A stretch of 64,000 nt of DNA from Micrococcus porci (GTDB taxonomy: Bacteria > Actinomycetota > Actinomycetes > Actinomycetales > Micrococcaceae): NCBI RefSeq assembly GCF_020097155.1, contig NZ_CP083691.1, positions 1,302,001-1,366,000 of the forward strand, written 5' to 3'. Position 1 is the first letter of the stretch; every line of letters starts with the position of its first letter. Below, one piece after another: positions 42,366 to 50,705 of this stretch. The translations under genes were made by a program, and so were the position numbers. Under the pieces are notes generated by a model. That model saw only the letters and a program-made list of their open reading frames with translations. It did no database searches and was not told where the DNA came from.

Positions 42366-42884
42366 TCATCCACCAGGGGCGGAGGCCGCCCCGTCCACGA
42401 CAGCGACGGGTCCCTCCCAGCGCTGCTCGCCGTCGACGATGTGTCCGGTAGGACGCAGGCCGAGCCGGCGCGCCACGGCGGCCGAGGCGGCATGGCCGGG
42501 GTGGATGTCGGCCACGACCTCGGAGACCCCGCGCCGGGCGAGCTCGTCGAGCAGCAGGCGCGCCGCGGCGGTCGCATGGCCCCGGCCCTGCCAGGGGACG
42601 CCGATCACCCACGCGATCTCGGCGGCTCCCCCCGCGACGGGGATGGTCGCCTGCACGTAGCCGACAGCCTCCCCGGTGTCGTCGAGCACCACGAGGTGGT
42701 TCAGCCACGTCTCGCTGCGGTCCTCGGAGTGGCCGCGGGCCTGGACTGCGTACTGGCCGGAGAGGGCCCCCCGGGTGGGCGGCTCGCCGCCCGTGAACGT
42801 GTACAGGGCCGGATCCGCGAGGACGGCGACCATCTCGTCGGCGTCGTCCGGGCGGAGGGGTCGCAGGTGGATCGGGGGAGTCAT
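42366..42884 (-). CDS. GNAT-family N-acetyltransferase (RimJ-like)
   Basis: A 172-residue acetyltransferase of the RimJ/RimL-like group: LRPLRPDDADEMVAVLADPA at the N-terminus, and an acetyl-CoA loop IGVPWQGRGHATAAARLLLDE. ATG 42884 starts the three-gene minus-strand operon and faces away from the kinase gene. The C-terminal tail VDGEQRWEGPVAVV is typical. Target unknown. Confidence 0.86.
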   Translation of the reverse strand: MTPPIHLRPLRPDDADEMVAVLADPALYTFTGGEPPTRGALSGQYAVQARGHSEDRSETWLNHLVVLDDTGEAVGYVQATIPVAGGAAEIAWVIGVPWQGRGHATAAARLLLDELARRGVSEVVADIHPGHAASAAVARRLGLRPTGHIVDGEQRWEGPVAVVDGAASAPGG

Positions 42885-42968
42885 GGGCCCCACGGGATCG
42901 GGTCTGCGTGCGGATGTCAACACCGCCCCGGCGGGTCGGCGGGCGCGCCGGCGTCGCCACCCGGCACC

Positions 42969-43562
42969 ATGGCAACGGTGTTCGAGGGAGGCGACCGGCC
43001 CTGGCTGTGCGTGCTCGCCGGACGTGCCGGGACGGGCAAGACCACGCTGGCCCAGGCGCTCGCGCAGGCGACGGGCGCCTGCTGCCTGCGGGTGGACGCC
43101 GTCGAGACCGCACTCGGGCGGGTCCAGGACCACGTGGGCGCCGCGGGCTACGCGGTCGTGCACGAGCTCGCCGTCTCGAACCTCCCGCTGGGCCACGACG
43201 TCGTCGTCGACGCCGTCCATCCCGTCCCCGCATCCCGGGCCGCCTGGACGCAGACCGCCGCGCGGGCGGGCGCGCGCCTGGTGGTCCTCGAGACGGTCCT
43301 GCCGGACGGGAGGGAGCACCGCCGCCGCGTCGAGACGCGCGAGGCCGACATCCCCGGCCACCGGGTCCCCACCTGGGAGGACGTCCAGGCGGACGGCTGG
43401 GTGGCGTGGGACGTCGAGCGCGACGGTCCCCCGGACCGTGATCGACACCACCACCCGCGCGGCCGCGCTGCGCGACGCGCCGGCGGCCCTGCCACGCCGG
43501 TGACGCGCACGCGTGCCTCCGAAGGCCCGGGCGCCGTCCCGAGCGGGACCGCGCACCCGTAG
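42969..43562 (+). CDS. P-loop kinase-like protein with probable frameshift near its end
   Basis: A 197-residue AAA/Zeta-type kinase. Walker A AGRAGTGKTTLAQAL is at about residues 18-32, followed by DAVETALGRVQ, HDVVVDAVHPVPASRAAW and VLPDGREHRRRVETREADIP. After VAWDVERDGP (about 43427) the frame becomes an unlikely histidine/arginine-rich tail. Dropping one C from the CCCCC run at 43428-43432 restores RTVIDTTTRAAALRDAPAAL and a stop at 43503, the expected family ending. Either a real one-base insertion or a sequencing error is involved. Substrate unknown. Confidence 0.75.
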   Translation: MATVFEGGDRPWLCVLAGRAGTGKTTLAQALAQATGACCLRVDAVETALGRVQDHVGAAGYAVVHELAVSNLPLGHDVVVDAVHPVPASRAAWTQTAARAGARLVVLETVLPDGREHRRRVETREADIPGHRVPTWEDVQADGWVAWDVERDGPPDRDRHHHPRGRAARRAGGPATPVTRTRASEGPGAVPSGTAHP

Positions 43563-43580
43563 CGCGTCGGGCCCACGGCC

Positions 43581-43586
43581 TAGAAT
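43581..43586 (+). promoter_or_regulatory. -10 box of hemB (TAGAAT), leaderless
   Basis: TAGAAT ends 7 bases before ATG 43594. It gives hemB-hemL a promoter of its own, independent of the hemE-hemD run. Confidence 0.65.
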
Positions 43587-43593
43587 CGAGGGC

Positions 43594-44580
43594 ATGTCCT
43601 TCCCCTTGAACCGTCCCCGCCGCCTGCGCCAGTCCGCCGCGATGCGCCGGCTGGTGGCCGAGACCCGCCTCCACCCGAACGAGCTGATCCTGCCGGCCTT
43701 CATCAAGGAGGGCGCCGCCGAGCCCGTGCCGATCGCCTCGATGCCGGGCGTCGTGCAGCACACGACGGACACCCTCAAGGCCGCCGCGGCCGAGGCCGCC
43801 GAACTGGGCCTGGGCGGCATCATGCTGTTCGGCGTGCCGACCACGCGCGACGCCGTCGGCAGCGCCGCCCTGGACCCGGACGGCGTCCTGAACCGGGCCA
43901 TCCGGGACGTGAAGGCGGAGGTGGGGGACGGGCTCGTCGTGATGTCCGACCTGTGCCTGGACGAGTTCACCGACCACGGCCACTGCGGCGTGCTCACCGC
44001 CGAGGGCACTGTGGACAACGACGCGACGCTGGAGATCTACGCCCGGATGGGCGTCGCGCAGGCCGAGGCCGGTGCGGACGTGCTCGGACCCTCCGGGATG
44101 ATGGACGGCCAGGTCCGCGTGATCCGGGAGGCCCTCGAGGGCGCCGGACATCACGAGACCGCGATCCTCGCCTACGCCGCGAAGTACTCCTCGGCGTTCT
44201 ACGGGCCGTTCCGCGACGCCGTCGACTCCCAGCTCACGGGCGACCGCAAGACCTACCAGATGGACGCCGCCAACCGGAGCGAGGCCCTGCGCGAGGTCGC
44301 CCTCGACCTCGAGGAGGGCGCGGACATGGTGATGGTCAAGCCCGCGATGAGCTACCTGGACATCGTGCGGGACGTGGCGGACATGGCGGACGTGCCCGTC
44401 TCCGCGTACCAGATCTCGGGGGAGTACGCGATGATCGAGGCCGCCGCCGCACACGGCTGGATCGACCGGAAGGCCTCGATCGTCGAGTCCGTGCTCTCCA
44501 TCCGGCGCGCCGGCGCCGACTCCGTGCTCACCTACTGGGCGGCCGAGCTCGGCCGCTGGATGAAGGAGGGGTCCCTGTGA
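43594..44580 (+). CDS. hemB: Delta-aminolevulinic acid dehydratase (porphobilinogen synthase)
   Basis: A 328-residue enzyme that condenses two aminolevulinates into porphobilinogen. The Schiff-base lysine is in [14 protein letters not shown], the second active-site lysine in [14 protein letters not shown]. The metal loop reads [14 protein letters not shown]: two of the three cysteines of zinc-dependent enzymes remain, and the middle one is aspartate, so metal use may differ from the E. coli enzyme. Translation is coupled to hemL by a GTGA overlap. Confidence 0.96.
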   Translation: MSFPLNRPRRLRQSAAMRRLVAETRLHPNELILPAFIKEGAAEPVPIASMPGVVQHTTDTLKAAAAEAAELGLGGIMLFGVPTTRDAVGSAALDPDGVLNRAIRDVKAEVGDGLVVMSDLCLDEFTDHGHCGVLTAEGTVDNDATLEIYARMGVAQAEAGADVLGPSGMMDGQVRVIREALEGAGHHETAILAYAAKYSSAFYGPFRDAVDSQLTGDRKTYQMDAANRSEALREVALDLEEGADMVMVKPAMSYLDIVRDVADMADVPVSAYQISGEYAMIEAAAAHGWIDRKASIVESVLSIRRAGADSVLTYWAAELGRWMKEGSL

Positions 44581-45902
44581 CCGCGTCCCAGCCGACCACC
44601 AACGCCGCCGCCTTCGCCGCGGCCCAGGCCGTCATCCCCGGCGGCGTGGACTCGCCCGTCCGCGCGTTCGGCTCCGTGGGCGGCACGCCCCGCTTCATGG
44701 CCGGCGCACGCGGCCCGTACCTGACGGACGTCGAGGGCACCGAGTACGTCGACCTCGTCTGCTCGTGGGGCCCCATGCTGCTCGGCCACCGCCACCCCGA
44801 GGTCCTGGAGGCCGTGCACGCCGCCGTGGACCGCGGCCTCGGCTTCGGCACCTCCACGCTGGAGGAGACCGCGCTGGCCGAGCTGATCGCCTCCAGGGTG
44901 CCGGTCGAGCGCGTGCGCTTCGTGTCCACCGGCACCGAGGCCACCATGACCGCCCTGCGCCTGGCCCGCGGCGTGACGGGGCGCAACCTGATCGTGAAGT
45001 TCGCCGGCTGCTACCACGGCCACTCGGACGGCCTGCTGGCCGCCGCCGGCTCCGGCGTGGCCACCGCCGCGCTGCCCGGCTCCGCCGGCGTCACCGAGGC
45101 CGCCGCCTCGGAGACCCTCGTCGTGGACTACAACGACCGCGCCGCCCTCGAGGCCGTGTTCGCGGAGCACGGCGAGCGCATCGCCGCGGTGATCACCGAG
45201 GCCGTGCCCTGCAACATGGGCGTCGTGGAGCCGGCCGAGGGCTACAACGCCTTCCTCCGCGAGATCACCGCGCAGCACGGCGCCCTGCTGATCTGGGACG
45301 AGGTGCTCACCGGCTTCCGCGCCACCGCCACGGGCGGCTGGGGCCTGTCCGGGCAGCCCGAGGGCTGGACCCCGGACATCTGGTGCTTCGGCAAGGTGAT
45401 CGGCGGCGGCATGCCCGCGGCCGCTCTGGCCGGCTCCGCGGAGATCATGAACCACCTGGCCCCGCTGGGCCCCGTGTACCAGGCGGGCACCCTCTCCGGG
45501 AACCCGGTGGCCATGGCCGCCGGCCACGCCACCCTCTCCCGCGCCGACGACGCCGTGTACGCCGCCGTCCAGCGCGCCTCGGACGCCGTCCGCGAGGGCC
45601 TCGCGGCGGCGCTGACCGCCGAGGGCGTGGACCACTCCATCCAGCGCGCCGGCACCCTGTTCTCCGTGGCCTTCGGCACGTCCGAGCACGGTGTGCGGGA
45701 CTACCGGGACGCCCAGGGCCAGGACGTGTTCCGCTACGCCCCGTTCTTCCAGACCATGCTGGAGTCCGGTGTCTACCTGCCGCCGTCCGTGTTCGAGGCC
45801 TGGTTCGTCTCCGCCGCCCACGACGACGCCGCCGTGGAGCGTGTGCTCGCCGCCCTGCCGACCGCCGCGAAGGCCGCCGCGGCCGCCACCCCACAGGGCT
45901 GA
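44577..45902 (+). CDS. hemL: Glutamate-1-semialdehyde 2,1-aminomutase
   Basis: A 441-residue PLP-dependent aminomutase that makes 5-aminolevulinate from glutamate-1-semialdehyde, the product of HemA. The cofactor lysine is in [31 protein letters not shown] and [18 protein letters not shown] are family signatures. GTG 44577 overlaps the hemB stop and has a perfect AAGGAGGGG ribosome site. A long hairpin shared with the convergent exonuclease gene follows. Confidence 0.96.
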   Translation: MTASQPTTNAAAFAAAQAVIPGGVDSPVRAFGSVGGTPRFMAGARGPYLTDVEGTEYVDLVCSWGPMLLGHRHPEVLEAVHAAVDRGLGFGTSTLEETALAELIASRVPVERVRFVSTGTEATMTALRLARGVTGRNLIVKFAGCYHGHSDGLLAAAGSGVATAALPGSAGVTEAAASETLVVDYNDRAALEAVFAEHGERIAAVITEAVPCNMGVVEPAEGYNAFLREITAQHGALLIWDEVLTGFRATATGGWGLSGQPEGWTPDIWCFGKVIGGGMPAAALAGSAEIMNHLAPLGPVYQAGTLSGNPVAMAAGHATLSRADDAVYAAVQRASDAVREGLAAALTAEGVDHSIQRAGTLFSVAFGTSEHGVRDYRDAQGQDVFRYAPFFQTMLESGVYLPPSVFEAWFVSAAHDDAAVERVLAALPTAAKAAAAATPQG

Positions 45903-45925
45903 CCGAGCCCGAGAGGACCCGCACC

Positions 45926-45972
45926 GACGACGACGGCGCCCCGCCCGGGGAGGGTGGGGTGCCGTCGTCGTC
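45926..45972 (+). terminator. Bidirectional terminator between hemL and exonuclease gene
   Basis: A 12-bp perfect stem (45926-45937 with 45961-45972) extended by GCCCC/GGGGT (45938-45942 with 45956-45960), 23 bases after hemL. Confidence 0.8.
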
Positions 45973-45993
45973 CGCGGGGGAGAGGACGCCGGC

Positions 45994-46680
45994 TCACACG
46001 TCCGGCTCCACCGGCCACGCGCGGGACACGGTGGCCTGGGGGTCCTTGCGGCGGAGGTACTCCTCGAAGCTCTCCGCCTGCTCCGCCTTCCAGCGCGCCT
46101 GCGCGGCGTGCAGCTCGTCCAGGGGCAGGTCCGCCTTCGGGTGCCGGCGCACGAGCTCGTCCATGACCTGCACGGCGGCGAGCGCGTCGGCGGCGGACGT
46201 GTGCGCATCCTCCAGGACCACGTCGTAGTGCTCGGACACCGCGCCGAGGGTGCGCTTGCCCTTGCGGAACCGGTCCACCTGCTTGTCCACCACGTAGGGG
46301 TCCACCACCGGGCGCGGCTCCAGCGGGGCGACCCCGTGGCGGCGGGCCTCCCGGTCCATCACGGTGAAGTCGTAGACGCCGTTGAAGGCCACCACGGGGA
46401 TGCCGGCGGCGAAGAGGTCCCGCAGGGTCTCCGTGATCTCGGAGACGCCCCGGCGGGCCTCCAGGCCCTCGGCCCGCGCCCGCTCGGTGGTGACCCCGTG
46501 CACGGCGGCGGCCTCCTCCGGGATCGGCACGCCCGGGTCCAGCAGCCACTCCGCGGAGGACACCGCCTTCCCGGCGGCGTCCACCATGACGATCGTCGCC
46601 GTGACGATCCGGGCCTGCCTGGGGTCGCGCCCGGTGGTCTCGAGGTCGAACCCCGCGCGGATCTGCTCGTTCCAGCTCAT
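45994..46680 (-). CDS. DEDD-type 3'-5' exonuclease (DnaQ-like)
   Basis: A 228-residue exonuclease. Exo I is FDLETTGRDP (Asp, Glu), Exo II VVAFNGVYDFTVMDREARRHG, and the Exo III-like region HTSAADALAAVQVMDELVRR has the catalytic His and Asp. It resembles stand-alone epsilon-like exonucleases of actinobacteria. No polymerase or helicase domain is attached. TACCGT ends 7 bases before its ATG. Confidence 0.9.
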   Translation of the reverse strand: MSWNEQIRAGFDLETTGRDPRQARIVTATIVMVDAAGKAVSSAEWLLDPGVPIPEEAAAVHGVTTERARAEGLEARRGVSEITETLRDLFAAGIPVVAFNGVYDFTVMDREARRHGVAPLEPRPVVDPYVVDKQVDRFRKGKRTLGAVSEHYDVVLEDAHTSAADALAAVQVMDELVRRHPKADLPLDELHAAQARWKAEQAESFEEYLRRKDPQATVSRAWPVEPDV

Positions 46681-46687
46681 GGCCCCC

Positions 46688-46693
46688 ACGGTA
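46688..46693 (-). promoter_or_regulatory. -10 box of the exonuclease gene (TACCGT), leaderless
   Basis: TACCGT on the minus strand ends 7 bases before ATG 46680. Confidence 0.45.
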
Positions 46694-46755
46694 CCCAGCC
46701 CGCAGGACACGCTACGGCGCACGGAGGCAGGCGCCGGGCTTGGCAGGATGACGGG

Positions 46756-47163
46756 GTGAGCCCCGTCCCGTCCACCCCGCCCGACCCCGACCCCCACCTG
46801 CCGACGGACGGACCCGTCACCCTGGGGGAGGCGCTCGCGGCCGCCGCCCGGCTGATCCCCTCGGGGCGTGCCGCCTCCTACGGAGCCCTGGCCGGGCTCC
46901 TGGGCCGGGGCGGGCCCCGGCAGGCCGGGCGCGCGATGGCCGAGTCCGAGCCCGGGACGCCGTGGTGGCGCGTCGTCCGCGCCGACGGCTCCCTGCCCGA
47001 GCCTCTGCGGCGCCAGGCGCGGGAGCGCTGGGCGGCCGAGGGGACGCCGGTGCGCGGGTCCGGCACCGTCCGCGATCAGCGGGTGGACCTGGCCCAGGCC
47101 GGCTGGGAGCCCGACGCCGCCGCCCGCGCCGCGCTCGCAGACCTGGCCGCCCGCGTGGGCTGA
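46756..47163 (+). CDS. Alkyltransferase-like protein (ATL, MGMT family without catalytic Cys)
   Basis: A 135-residue protein of the DNA-binding domain of O6-alkylguanine-DNA alkyltransferase. The helix-turn-helix with the arginine finger is visible in GRGGPRQAGRAMAESE. The active-site PCHR is replaced by PWWRVVRADGS, so it cannot accept alkyl groups; ATL proteins instead flag O6-alkylguanine for nucleotide excision repair. A proline-rich head of about 20 residues is unusual. CAGGAT lies 6 bases before the GTG. It lies just upstream of adnAB and so in a DNA-repair neighbourhood. Confidence 0.88.
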   Translation: MSPVPSTPPDPDPHLPTDGPVTLGEALAAAARLIPSGRAASYGALAGLLGRGGPRQAGRAMAESEPGTPWWRVVRADGSLPEPLRRQARERWAAEGTPVRGSGTVRDQRVDLAQAGWEPDAAARAALADLAARVG

Positions 47164-47222
47164 GCGACGGCCCGACCACGGCGGCCGGCCTACCGTGTCC
47201 GGCCCCCTGACAGACTGGAGCC

Positions 47223-50200
47223 ATGAGCACCACCCCGCACCCGTCCGAGCCCCGGACGGAGCCGACGCCGCAGGCCGCCGACGCCGACCCGGCGGACCTC
47301 GCCGCGCTCCTGGCCGAGCCGGACGAGGAGCCGCCGCACGCCGCGCCCGTGCCCGCGCGCCTGGTGCGCGGCGTGGGGCAGGACCGCGCCGGCGTCGTGC
47401 TCACCGTCGAGCAGGAGGCGGTGGCCGGGCTGGGGGAGGGCCACGGTGCCCACCTGGTGCTCGGGGCGCCCGGCACGGGGCGGAGCACCGTGGCCGTGGA
47501 ATACGCCGCCCGGCGGCTCGAGGCGGGCCTCGATCCGGAGTCGCTGCTCGTGCTCGCACCCAGCCGCGAGGCCGCGGCCCGCCTCCGGGACGCCCTGACG
47601 GAGCGGCTGGCCGCCGCCGGGCACGGCACCCGCGCCGTGACGCCCGTGCGCACCTGGGCCTCCTACGCGTTCGACCTCATCCGGCGCGCCCGCGTCACCG
47701 GGCCCCTGCGCGGGCTCTCCCGCCCGCCGCGGCTGCTCTCCGGTGCGGAGCAGGACACGGTGATCGCGGAGCTCCTGGACACCTACGCCGCCGGCCTCGC
47801 CCCGGCGCCGGAGTGGCCGCGGGACGTCGCGCAGGCCGTCGACACCCGCGGCTTCCGGCGGGAGGTCCGCGAGCTCGTGGACCGCATGAGCGAGTTCGGC
47901 GTGGAGCCGGGCGTCCTCCAGGAGCTCGGCCGCCGGCACGGCCGCCCGGTCTGGGAGGCCGCCGCCGAGCTGGTCCAGGACTACCGGGACCGCCTGGACC
48001 TGGGCATGGCGGAGGCGTTCGACGCCGCCGGGCTCATCTCCACCGCCGTCCGCCTGCTCACGGAGCGCTTCCCGGACGACCCGGAGCGCGACGCCGCGGC
48101 CCTCGCCTTCGCCGAGGCGGAGCAGGCACGGCTCCGGGCGATCGTGGTGGACGACCTGCAGGAGGCGGGTCCCGCCGTGCACGACCTCCTCGTCCACCTC
48201 GGCCGGGGCCGGGACGTCCTCCTCACCGCCTCGCCGGACACGACCGTCCAGGGCTTCCGCGGCGCCCGCCCCGACCTGGTCTCCCGGTACCCCGCCGCCC
48301 TGGATCCCGATGCCGTCCCCGGGGCGTCGTCGCCCGACCCCGACGCGCGGACCCACGTGCTCACGGCGGGGCACCGCATGAGCGCGGGCGTCCAGGAGGG
48401 CTGGCTCCGCGCCGCCCGTCGCATCCGCCAGCGGACGGTCGGCGTGGAGCTCACCCGCACCCGCACCGTCCCCGCGGGGGAGGGCGGCGCCGTCGAGGGG
48501 CACGCGGTCCCCTCGCGTGCCCACGAGGACCAGCTCGTCCTGGAGCGGGTGCTGCGCGTCCACCACGAGGACGGCGTCCCCCTGGACGGGCTCGCGGTGA
48601 TCGCCCGCTCCGGCGCCCGCGCCGCCGCGCTGGGGCGTCACCTGGAGGCGGCCGGCGTCCCCGTGCGCCGCGAGGCCGCCGGTGAGGTGCTCAAGGACGA
48701 GCCCGCCGTGGCGCCGCTGCTCACCCTGCTCCGGGCGGTCTCCGACCAGGCCGAGGACCCGGAGGCCGGCGTGGCGCTGGAGGCGGACGAGGCCGTCGCG
48801 CTGCTGCGCGGCCCCTATGGCCGCGCCACCGCCCTCAACATCCGCCGCCTGCGCCAGGACCTGCTCGCCGCCGAGCGGGCCCGTGGGGGCCGGCGCACCT
48901 CGGACGAGCTGCTCGTGGCGGCCTTCGGCGACCCGGCCCTCGCCGGTGAGGAGACGGACCGCCACCGGGCCCTGCGGCGCCTGGCCTGGATGCACCGGGA
49001 CGGCCTCGCGGCCGCCCGGGAGCCCGGCGCCACCGCGGAGACCGTCCTCTGGGCCGTGTGGGCCGCCTCCGGCCGGGCCGACCGCTGGCGCGCCGCGGCC
49101 CTCGGCCGGGCGGAGGGCGCCGAGGGGCGGCGGGAGGCCCGCCGCGCGGACGCGGACCTCGACGCCGTCGTCGCGCTGTTCCGCATCGCTGAGCGGTTCG
49201 TGGACCAGTTCCCGGGCGCGGCGCCCGCCGACTTCTCCCGGTACATGGAGTCGCAGGACCTGCCCATGGACACCCTGGCCCGCCGGGCGGAGACCGGTGA
49301 CGCCGTGCACGTGCTCACCCCGGCCGGCGCGGCGGGCCGGGAGTGGGACACGGTGATCGTCGTCGGGCTCCAGGAGGGGGCCTGGCCCAACACCGCCCTG
49401 CGCGGTCAGCTGCTGGGCGCCACGGACCTGACCGACCTGCTCACCGCGGCCGCCGTCGACGGCGCCTGGCCCACGGACCACCGGACCCGGCTCGCGGAGG
49501 TCCGGCAGGATGAGCTGCGGATGCTGGCCGCCGCGGTCTCACGGGCACGCCGGCGCGTCGTCGCCACCGCCGTGCGCAACGAGGACGAGACCCCCTCGGA
49601 CTTCCTCGACCTGCTCGACCCCGTCGCGGACGTCGCCGCCGGCCGCCCGCTCACCGAGGTGCCCCTGCCCCTCACCGCCGCCGCCCTCGTGGCGGCGGCG
49701 CGTCGTCGGCTGGAGGCGCCGGACCTGCCGGAGGCCCTCGTGGGCCTGGAGGATCCGGCGGCCGCCGCGGTGCTCGCCGCCCTCGCCGAGGACGGCGTGG
49801 CCGCGGCCGCGCCCGACCGCTGGTGGGGACTCGCCCCGCTGTCCACGGACGCCCCGCTCACGGACATCACCGCGGAGCCCGTGCGCCTCTCGCCCTCGCG
49901 GGCTCAGACCGCCTTGGAGAACCCCCTGAACTGGCTCCTGTACCACGTGGGAGCCCAGGCCGGCGGCACGCTCGCCCAGTCGATCGGCGTCCTCGTGCAC
50001 TCCGTGGCCGAGCACCACCCGGACGGAGAGCCCGGCGCCGTGCGTGCCGAGCTGGAGCGGCGGCTCCCGGAGCTGGGCCTGCCGGAGGGCTGGACCACCG
50101 ACCTGCAGCACGCCCGCGCCCGCCGCCTCGTCGAGGCGTACATCCGCTACTGGTCACAGATGCGCGCGGAGGGTCGACGCCCCGTGGCGCAGGAGGTCGC

Positions 50201-50705
50201 CCTGCACGTCCCCCTCGCCTGGGGGGATGAGCGCGTGGAGATCTCCGGTGTGATCGACCGGCTCGAGGTCGACGCCACTGGCCGCCCCTACGTGGTCGAC
50301 CTCAAGACCGGCTCCTCCAAGCCGGACACGGCGGAGCTCGAACGTCTCCCGCAGCTGGCCGCCTACCAGGTGGCCGTGCGCGCCCGCGGGCTGGAGCTGC
50401 TCGCCGAGGACCCCGCCACCGACCCCGCCCTGCGCCGGGCCCTGTCCGCGATCGAGGCCCCGGCCGAACCCGGGGGAGCGGCCCTCGTCCAGCTCGGCGC
50501 CGCCACCAAGACCAAGGCCACCGTCCAGCCCCAGCCGGCCGTCACCGCCGACGACGACTGGGCCCTCGACCAGGTGTTCACCGCGGCCCGCCGCACCGTG
50601 GGTCCGCGGTTCCTGGCCGTCCACCGGCCCGGGGTGCGCTGCGCCCTGCCGTCCGTCTGCCCGCTCTGCACCGAAGGAAGGCAGGCCACCGAATGGCATC
50701 GCTGA
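47223..50705 (+). CDS. adnA: AdnA-type helicase/nuclease subunit with degenerate motor
   Basis: A 1160-residue UvrD/RecB-like protein, first subunit of the AdnAB double-strand-break resection machine. The motor is degenerate: Walker A reads GAPGTGRST (Arg for Lys) and motif II reads VVDDLQE (DD for DE). This agrees with reports that mycobacterial AdnA is the non-driving motor. The C-terminal RecB nuclease is intact: EISGVIDRLEVDATGRPYVV followed by DLKTG and QLAAYQ. The chain ends with CALPSVCPLC, a likely part of an Fe-S site, but the upstream ENPLNWLLY has no cysteine. The stop overlaps adnB by 13 bp. Confidence 0.9.
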   Translation: MSTTPHPSEPRTEPTPQAADADPADLAALLAEPDEEPPHAAPVPARLVRGVGQDRAGVVLTVEQEAVAGLGEGHGAHLVLGAPGTGRSTVAVEYAARRLEAGLDPESLLVLAPSREAAARLRDALTERLAAAGHGTRAVTPVRTWASYAFDLIRRARVTGPLRGLSRPPRLLSGAEQDTVIAELLDTYAAGLAPAPEWPRDVAQAVDTRGFRREVRELVDRMSEFGVEPGVLQELGRRHGRPVWEAAAELVQDYRDRLDLGMAEAFDAAGLISTAVRLLTERFPDDPERDAAALAFAEAEQARLRAIVVDDLQEAGPAVHDLLVHLGRGRDVLLTASPDTTVQGFRGARPDLVSRYPAALDPDAVPGASSPDPDARTHVLTAGHRMSAGVQEGWLRAARRIRQRTVGVELTRTRTVPAGEGGAVEGHAVPSRAHEDQLVLERVLRVHHEDGVPLDGLAVIARSGARAAALGRHLEAAGVPVRREAAGEVLKDEPAVAPLLTLLRAVSDQAEDPEAGVALEADEAVALLRGPYGRATALNIRRLRQDLLAAERARGGRRTSDELLVAAFGDPALAGEETDRHRALRRLAWMHRDGLAAAREPGATAETVLWAVWAASGRADRWRAAALGRAEGAEGRREARRADADLDAVVALFRIAERFVDQFPGAAPADFSRYMESQDLPMDTLARRAETGDAVHVLTPAGAAGREWDTVIVVGLQEGAWPNTALRGQLLGATDLTDLLTAAAVDGAWPTDHRTRLAEVRQDELRMLAAAVSRARRRVVATAVRNEDETPSDFLDLLDPVADVAAGRPLTEVPLPLTAAALVAAARRRLEAPDLPEALVGLEDPAAAAVLAALAEDGVAAAAPDRWWGLAPLSTDAPLTDITAEPVRLSPSRAQTALENPLNWLLYHVGAQAGGTLAQSIGVLVHSVAEHHPDGEPGAVRAELERRLPELGLPEGWTTDLQHARARRLVEAYIRYWSQMRAEGRRPVAQEVALHVPLAWGDERVEISGVIDRLEVDATGRPYVVDLKTGSSKPDTAELERLPQLAAYQVAVRARGLELLAEDPATDPALRRALSAIEAPAEPGGAALVQLGAATKTKATVQPQPAVTADDDWALDQVFTAARRTVGPRFLAVHRPGVRCALPSVCPLCTEGRQATEWHR

